Shown piece after piece: positions 58,501 through 64,000 of a stretch of 64,000 nucleotides of DNA. The position numbers were made by a program, and so were the translations under genes. Numbering within the stretch: position 1 is the stretch's first letter; each line of letters opens with the position of its first letter. The DNA comes from Desmodus rotundus (taxonomy: Eukaryota > Chordata > Mammalia > Chiroptera > Phyllostomidae), in NCBI RefSeq assembly GCF_022682495.2, contig NC_071388.1, positions 179,643,622-179,707,621 of the forward strand. The letters are read 5' to 3'. The notes beneath the pieces are model-generated. The model had not been told where the DNA came from and did no database searches. It worked only from the letters and a program-made list of their open reading frames with translations.

Positions 58501-58738
58501 GCCCTGGCCAGTGTGGCTCAGTTGGTTGGAATATCATCCCATAAACCAAGTGGTGGTGGGTTTGATTCCTGGTCAGGGCACATACCCAGGTTGTAGGTTC
58601 CACTCCCCAGTCAGGGTGTGTGCAAGAAGGCAAGCAGTCAATGTTTTTCTCTCCCATCAATGACTCTTTCTCTTTCTTCCTCTCCTTTTCTCTCTAAAGG
58701 CAATAAAAAAAAAAGTCCTTGGGTGAGGATAAAAAAAA
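58501..58738 (+). mobile_element. VES-type tRNA-derived SINE, sense, complete
   Basis: A full VES SINE in sense. The tRNA-derived head starts 'gccctggccagtgtggctca gttggttgg'. It has a B-box-like 'ggtttgattcctggtc', then 'cagggcacatacccaggttg' and 'gtcaatgtttttctctccca tc'. The T/C-rich region is followed by an A-run and the typical 'gtccttgggtgaggataaaa' tail. Likely TSDs are 'aaaaatctttttt' at 58488-58500 and a one-base variant at about 58735-58750. Confidence 0.95.
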
Positions 58739-58750
58739 AATCTCTTTTTT

Positions 58751-59596
58751 GTTTTGTTGCAACCTTGGTTTTTTTTGTATTTTAAATCAAGATCTTTCTT
58801 CCTGTGGAGTCCACCCAGACTACTCTTGGGACATCCTCACATTGCAGCAGAGGCTAAAAATGGAAAGCTCAGGGTCCTTAACGAGACTCTGGCTTTGTAA
58901 TTGCCTCTGTGGTGCTCTCACCACATACCCAGATGTGCAGGAGAGACAGAGCGGGTAGAAAGGGAAGTGAAATGTTAAAATAAGGCTAGGCAAACAGTGT
59001 GCCCAACAGATGTTAACCCAATTCATAATTTAAAAGTTCCTATTTTTGTTTGCCACTTAGACAATGGACATTTTAATTTCTCCTCCAAACACTGTCTGTG
59101 AACTACGTTCAGAAAACTACAGTCCTCAATATTTTCATTAAACTATTTTTTAAGGCCTAGGGCAAAGAAACAAAAAGAGTATGTTTTCTTTTTATTTGAA
59201 GCATAGCATTTTTATGAAGTCTTGTTAGGTCTGTTTAGATATTTCTTTTTACATAATATGGTTACCAGGACAAGATTTAATCAAAGTTGAATAACTTTGT
59301 TATAGCACAAATCCCACTGGAAAAGCAACACTCGAGTTACATTTACATAATTTTAAATAGAATAATTAAAATCAACTATTACCGTCACTTTTCTCCCAAT
59401 CAATTTTATAGCAACTTTTGTGCTTAGAATTTAGAAGGCATTAAAGAAATCTGGTGAATTCAGTAAACTCGTATTATCACCCCAGCGAGGTATGTTAGCA
59501 GAAATATAGTTGTTACACAGAGAAGAGGAAAAGAATATTTGCATAAATTCTAAACATATAGTCAACAATTTTTCCTCTTCATTGCATTTATCAGGG
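58751..59596. other. Unassigned non-coding DNA
   Basis: No gene or named repeat recognised. Confidence 0.35.
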
Positions 59597-59765
59597 TGAC
59601 CCTAGTTAACAAAATTATACAGGTTGGAGGTGCACAATTCTACAACACACCATCTGTACACTGTATTGTGTGCTCACCACCCCACGTCAGGTCTCTGTCC
59701 ATCATCATTTATCCTCGCACACCCTCCTCCACTCCCCCCACCCCCGGCCACTTCAGCAGTCTGGC
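59597..59765 (-). mobile_element. L1 3'UTR fragment, antisense
   Basis: Antisense L1 3' end: 'gaccctagttaacaaaatta tacaggttggaggtgcacaa ttctacaacac', 'gtattgtgtgctcaccaccc', 'tcaggtctctgtccatcatc atttatcc'. Only about 170 bp is present. Confidence 0.8.
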
Positions 59766-60145
59766 AGAATCGCACTTTAAAATGAGAGTTTCCTAATCTC
59801 TAGTCTTGCACTCAAACCACAAGAAAGTTGCACCCGGCATGTCTTCCGCGCGTTGGATCCCGCAGTCACCTCCTGCGCCACCAGCCCCCACCAGGAGCCG
59901 GCTCACAGTGCAGGAAGATGAAGCTGACACAAGTGCTGGGAAGAATGTTGGTGGGAAAAGTCCAATGGGCATTGGAAGAGCTAAAATAACTGCAAGCCTA
60001 GCCCCCGTGCTATAAACGGGCAGTTAGAGAACAAAGGCATATGGAAAAGAACTCCAGCACCAGAACAATTAAAACCCTTGGGAAAATGTAACCTATTGAA
60101 TGTTAGGTGAAATCTCAGGATAACAAGAAAGAACATTCTTTCAAC
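59766..60145. other. Unassigned non-coding DNA, CpG-richer patch
   Basis: A 69-codon plus-strand frame (59806-60015) covers a moderately GC-rich patch, with no motif and no supporting exon structure. No gene is called. Confidence 0.35.
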
Positions 60146-60156
60146 GAGAGAAATTT

Positions 60157-60343
60157 TAGAGAAAGAGGGGAAGGGAGGAAGAATGGGAGGGAGAGAAACA
60201 TCAGTGTGTGGTTGCCTCTTGCACACCCCCTACTGGGGACCTGGCCCGCAACCCAGTCACATGCTCTGACTGGGAATCCAATCAGCGACCCCTTAGTTTG
60301 CAGGCCGGCACTCAGTCCACCTAGCCATACCAGCCAGGGCTCA
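60157..60343 (-). mobile_element. VES-type tRNA-derived SINE, antisense, with TSDs
   Basis: The + strand reads the reverse complement of a VES SINE: 'agagaaagaggggaagggag', 'ggttgcctcttgcacacccc ctactgg', 'tgactgggaatccaatcag', and the head complement 'ctagccataccagccagggc'. The TSD 'gagagaaattt' occurs at 60146-60156 and 60346-60356. Its A-rich tail is nearly absent. Open frames 60107-60475 and 60115-60432 are shadows of the SINE. Confidence 0.93.
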
Positions 60344-60628
60344 AAGAGAGAAATTTCTGATACTATATTAGGACTTGTAAATCTCCATATTTTATCATTC
60401 CTTTTTTTAATGGTATCCCAATCATTTTTCATAGGTCAAATTATACACTTAAACACTTATAGGCTTTCTACTTAACAGAGGACTGACCCAAGAGAACTGA
60501 GATGCTACAGGAAGGAGTGAGTATCCCAGTTCCGGGTGGATGAGCTATAAGAAAAAAGCAGGATGAAGACGATGATTATTTAAAGACACTTCATGGAATT
60601 AAAGGGTCAGAGCCCCGAACGTGACCCG

Positions 60629-60826
60629 CAGGGGTGTCCCACCTGTGGGCTGTGGGCTCATGTGGCCCGGGATGGTTATGAATGTGGCCCAACACAAATT
60701 CGCAAATTTACTTCAAGCCTTTGTTTTGCTCATCAATTTTTGTTACTGTTTGTGTATTTAATATGTGGCCCAAAACAACTCTTCTTCCAGTGTGGCCCAG
60801 AGATGCCAAAAGGTTAGACGCCCCTG
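60629..60826. mobile_element. hAT-type non-autonomous DNA transposon
   Basis: A 198-bp element with inverted termini. The left end is 'caggggtgtcccacc', and the right end reads 'caggggcgtctaacc' on the complement. The interior is full of hAT-MITE wording such as 'catgtggcccgggatggtta tgaatgtggccc', 'cacaaattcgcaaatttact' and 'cttcttccagtgtggcccag agatgcc'. The 8-bp flanks ('gtgacccg', 'ctagagac') do not match well, so the TSD has decayed or one end is off by a few bases. Confidence 0.75.
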
Positions 60827-61021
60827 CTAGAGACTAAATCCTCAAAGTCTTACATGTCGCAGATGAAAAAGAAGCAACAGCAAAGAGTCAGGTATTTTAA
60901 CCAAACTACTTACATTACCTATTTTACTTCTCGATTCTCTGCTGCCCTTTCAATTGTGTGGTAAACCTTGCTACGTCAGAGATAGTACGTGTTTGAATGC
61001 GGAAAAAGTTGGGGCAACATA

Positions 61022-61151
61022 CAGGGAGGGCAAAAGCAAGTTTACCATTGCATTGTGACATTCTTTTGAGTTAATGAAGTTATTGTAAGAATCATAACCT
61101 ACCTGACTTTTTCCGTATGAACAACTGTAAACCTACTTTTGCCCACCTCTG
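61022..61151. mobile_element. Second mariner-type MITE of the 20.1-kb family
   Basis: A 130-bp element with inverted ends: 'cagggagggcaaaagcaagt' on the left, and the complement of 'ctacttttgcccacctctg' on the right. TA flanks it at 61020-61021 and 61152-61153. The termini match those of the element at 20099-20215, but the AT-rich interior differs. Both look like independent deletion products of a common parent. Confidence 0.85.
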
Positions 61152-61199
61152 TACACGTTTGGAAGAATCACATTTAAAAACTCAGAACATTTAAGATGA

Positions 61200-61352
61200 A
61201 GCAGCCAAAGAACTTTTACACATGAGCTGTGGATGTAAACAATGGTGGGGGGATTGCCTGAGGGAGTGGGGGGTGCTGGGTGGAGGGGGGCAATGGAGGA
61301 AAGATCAGGACAATGGTAATAGCATAATCAATAAAATAGAAATAAAAAAATA
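61200..61352 (+). mobile_element. L1 3'UTR end, sense
   Basis: A short L1 3' tail: 'tgtggatgtaaacaatggtg gggggattgcctgagg', a G-rich block to about 61295, then 'caatggtaatagcataatca ataaaatagaaataaaaaaa'. It resembles the G-rich 3'UTR of the nested L1 at 16.8-16.98 kb. The G-run clusters could form a quadruplex. Confidence 0.75.
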
Positions 61353-63499
61353 GAGAACTGAGTCAAAACCTCTAAAATAAATAAATAAAGTGTTTCTTTC
61401 AACCATATGAAATTCATGTTTTCTATTATTTTCCCCTGGGAAATTGTCTCTTCTTTCCCAATGGAATTAGCTTCACTTTGGAATAATTTTTGTATTGCTC
61501 ATTTTAAAATCTTGGTTTTCTGTGTTTGTGAGTCTAAACGTAATGTCCCCCCTTCCATCTTGAACTTCTCGTGGGAAACTGTAATTATAAAGATATATAT
61601 GAGGAGGTTGGGGAGTTTCTAAGAAGCTATAAGCATAAGTAACTTTTTATTAAAGCAATAGGAATAGGAATTTTATTAAAGCTCTTTGTTACCACAAAAA
61701 TTATACAGAGGTAAGTATCTTCCACCTGTAATACTTACGAACTTTACTATCCATGAAAATGAAACCAAGTAATCAATTTTGTTGTATATACTATGTATCA
61801 GCTATTGTTATATATTTTTATTACATAGTAAAATACAAATTATATTATAACATATACTGAAGGTAATTAAAATAAACATTGTAGTTTTTCTTCTATTTTT
61901 CTGATAATTTTTAAACTTTATGACTATATCTCATTAAAGTGACTTTAAATCTTATGACAGACTTTTAAAATGCAGTGATTTTTTAAAATGCCCTCTCAGT
62001 AGATTTTTTTCAGCTTTATAGCTTTTTTAAAAATGATACAAATTGAGAAAAAGGGAATACCTATGTAACCAAATTGATGGGAAACCTTTCCATATCAAAT
62101 CCACTTGCCTCCTCACTGGGGTCCTGGGTTAAGAAAGAAAAAATAAGTGTTCATTTGCCTCACCGTTGTACAGAGCAACCCAGGACAAACTTTCATCCCC
62201 CACCCTTTCTCAAAGAGTGGCGTATCACCAAAAGTAAACACAAATAACAAACAAAATGACTTAGTAGAAGGCGTGCATGTGCTGTTCTGCTGCTGATCCC
62301 GCGGGCTGGGCCGTGGTCACTGAGCGGAAGAGGAAAAGGGGCAGCTCAGAGGCAGAGGGCGCATGTGCACTCAGCGGGTAAGACTCGGGATTAGGGGCCT
62401 TGTCACTAACTATGATCAAACTGAAAAATAAACTTTCCCTTTGACTGGAGGAACAAGCATCCGAAGGATGAAGTCTGTCCTAAATGATGGTCTTTTCATA
62501 CTGTTACTAACTTAACAACACAGGCTTTTAAAAACAAAGACCTATATTCATAATGAAAGTGAAATAATCGTAAAAATTATAAAAGTCACTTAGGGAAATT
62601 CCGCTTTCCAGGTTTGTATGTGAAAAATGTGAGGTAGGAGCGGAGATGAGGGCGAGAACCAAGAAAATAATGTGTTTTAGATGATCAGAGCTATCATGGA
62701 CACGAGGCCTGACAAGGCACGATGGGACAGAAAATTGGGCTCACATTCGGAATTCCTCTGTGGTAAAGAAATCTAATCCTATATGGATTGGATTTTTAGT
62801 TGAATATCTGAATTTCTTAAAAATATTTTCTACATATCTGTAGTCAAATAGCAAATCACAGGTAAGTGGGCAAAGAGAAAGGAAAAGGACTATCATTTTG
62901 TATACATATAGGAATATATACATATGTATGTCTTCATGTACCCACACATATATGTCTTTAAATTCTACACAGTATTGATTTCTAAGAATTATTCAGGTAG
63001 CACATGAAAAGGTATTGTTGACTCAGTAGATGGCAGTCTTCCCACTAAGCCAATGAAACCCATTGTGGAAATCACACTTTAAGAGACGGAAAAATGTTTT
63101 TGAAGTTAAGATACAGCTTTTCTGACACTAATTATTAAAGATTGCATTTATTTTTAACGTCCAGAGTCTTTATGTTGATTTAAGTACTTTAAATCAATTA
63201 TTCCTAATATTAAGTCAGCGAGACAAGTCTGAGCTATTTCTCTAGTTATTAGAACAGAAATGACCACAAAGACAGGATCCTCCCTCTCCCCCACCCCCCA
63301 CCCTGGTATCTCAGTACTTACATGCTGGGTAAAAAATTACAGTGATTAACCTAGGACACGGAACCCAAGACTCATTACTTTCCTGACCTTACATCCTCTC
63401 ATCAAGTAAAGGAACACAGAAACAGAAGCAAAAACATCTCATTTTCTGTTGTGAAGCCCAAGCAGAGTAGGAGAGGGTGGAAAACTTTGGTAGACACTC
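61353..63499. other. Unassigned AT-rich non-coding DNA (2.1 kb)
   Basis: No gene or confidently named repeat. A small GC-richer patch is at about 62270-62400. Open frames are short and lack motifs. Confidence 0.35.
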
Positions 63500-63650
63500 T
63501 GGAGGGTGTGTCTTTGTTCTGCCACTTACCTTCCGAGCCGGGGCAAGTCGCGGGTCCCCCAAGACTGCAGTCCTCCCCCTGTGAAAGCGGGGAAACAAAA
63601 CCACCACCCCCGGACTGCCGTGCGGATGAACACAACTTGTACTAGACATT
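63500..63650 (+). mobile_element. MIR SINE fragment, sense
   Basis: Sense MIR order: 'gtctttgttctgccacttac cttccgagccggggcaagtc', 'cagtcctccccctgtgaaag cggggaaacaaa'. The four open frames over it (63389-63739, both strands) are shadows. The copy is unusually CpG-rich for a MIR. Confidence 0.65.
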
Positions 63651-64000
63651 CAATAGACCTCTGTTTCTTTCCCTTTATGTCTGCCCTCTTCCTAAACATG
63701 GTCTTGGGGAGATATGTGTATATATATTTGAATGCGTGAATTTTTAATAGTAAAATAAAATTAATTTTATTCTGATAATTTTAAGCTTCCTCTTGTGCAT
63801 ATTAACACTACTCTTTAAGAATGTGGGCAAGAATAAAATTGGTGATCCCATCACTGTTATAAATTAAATCTTTTTACGTTGCACAGTCACAATATATTGA
63901 TTATTAATTGTGATGTTTACTATGTAGGAGCTTGTACAAGACTTAATCTTAGATGAAAATGACACTTAACTTCTATTATGAACATGTTACTCAACATTTA
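63651..64000. other. Unassigned AT-rich DNA to the window end
   Basis: No gene or named repeat recognised. Confidence 0.35.

Noticed and set aside
58501..58580. tRNA-like sequence with internal promoter-like boxes
   Set aside because: It is the tRNA-derived head of a VES SINE, not a tRNA gene: no acceptor stem pairing or anticodon arm is intact.
1..64000. Search for CRISPR arrays, bacterial operons, phage genes or an integrated viral gene set
   Set aside because: No regularly spaced repeats, no tightly packed open frames with ribosome binding sites, and no virus-type genes. The only retrovirus-derived item is a solo LTR relic at 3.6-4.1 kb.

Overview
This is vertebrate, almost certainly mammalian, nuclear DNA. 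The transposon content points to a bat, most likely a yangochiropteran (microbat). It carries three tRNA-derived SINEs of the VES type, a nearly complete half-L1 (HAL1-type) element, several L1 copies, and mariner-type DNA transposons of kinds that remained active in bats. I found no protein-coding exon, tRNA, rRNA or other RNA gene that I could defend. Every open frame I looked at is either inside a transposon relic or short and composition-driven. The window is therefore best read as intergenic or deep-intronic sequence, and the annotation is mainly a map of mobile-element relics. Boundaries are exact only where terminal inverted repeats or target-site duplications (TSDs) could be read; the others are approximate. 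Family names come from recognising consensus-like sequence by eye, not from a search.

Layout. 1-9.8 kb: an L1 end, an antisense L2, an MLT1-like LTR, MIRs and much unassigned AT-rich DNA. 9.8-14.3 kb: a VES SINE with clear TSDs, L2 copies on both strands and an old antisense L1. 15.4-20.2 kb: a dense nest made of an old antisense L1 split by a younger sense L1, a second antisense L1, a mariner with the last two catalytic aspartates at the D34D spacing, and a mariner-type MITE. 20.2-26.4 kb: L2 and MIR fragments and a mariner whose middle has been replaced by MER20-like sequence. 26.4-31.3 kb: repeat-poor and AT-rich. 31.3-32.5 kb: a pyrimidine tract and a sense L1 3' end with a long imperfect hairpin in its 3'UTR. 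34-38 kb: MIR, a hAT-like element, and two copies of an unclassified sequence about 1 kb apart.

40.1-43.8 kb: a 203-bp DNA transposon relic that keeps a transposase-tail-like frame, a decayed reverse transcriptase relic that is neither L1 nor typical L2, and an antisense L1. 44-49.5 kb: L2, MIR and several MER5-like hAT fragments, including a cluster in mixed orientation. 49.7-51.6 kb: the HAL1-type element with a broken ORF1. 51.6-58.5 kb: mostly unassigned, with L2 and MIR pieces. 58.5-61.4 kb: two VES SINEs, a hAT-like element, a second MITE of the same family as at 20.1 kb, and L1 3' ends. 61.4-64 kb: mostly unassigned, with a MIR near 63.5 kb.

No genes work together here. The items most worth a second look are the mariner/MER20 chimera, the reverse transcriptase relic, the 203-bp transposon, the duplicated 36.9/37.9 kb sequence and the L1 hairpin.
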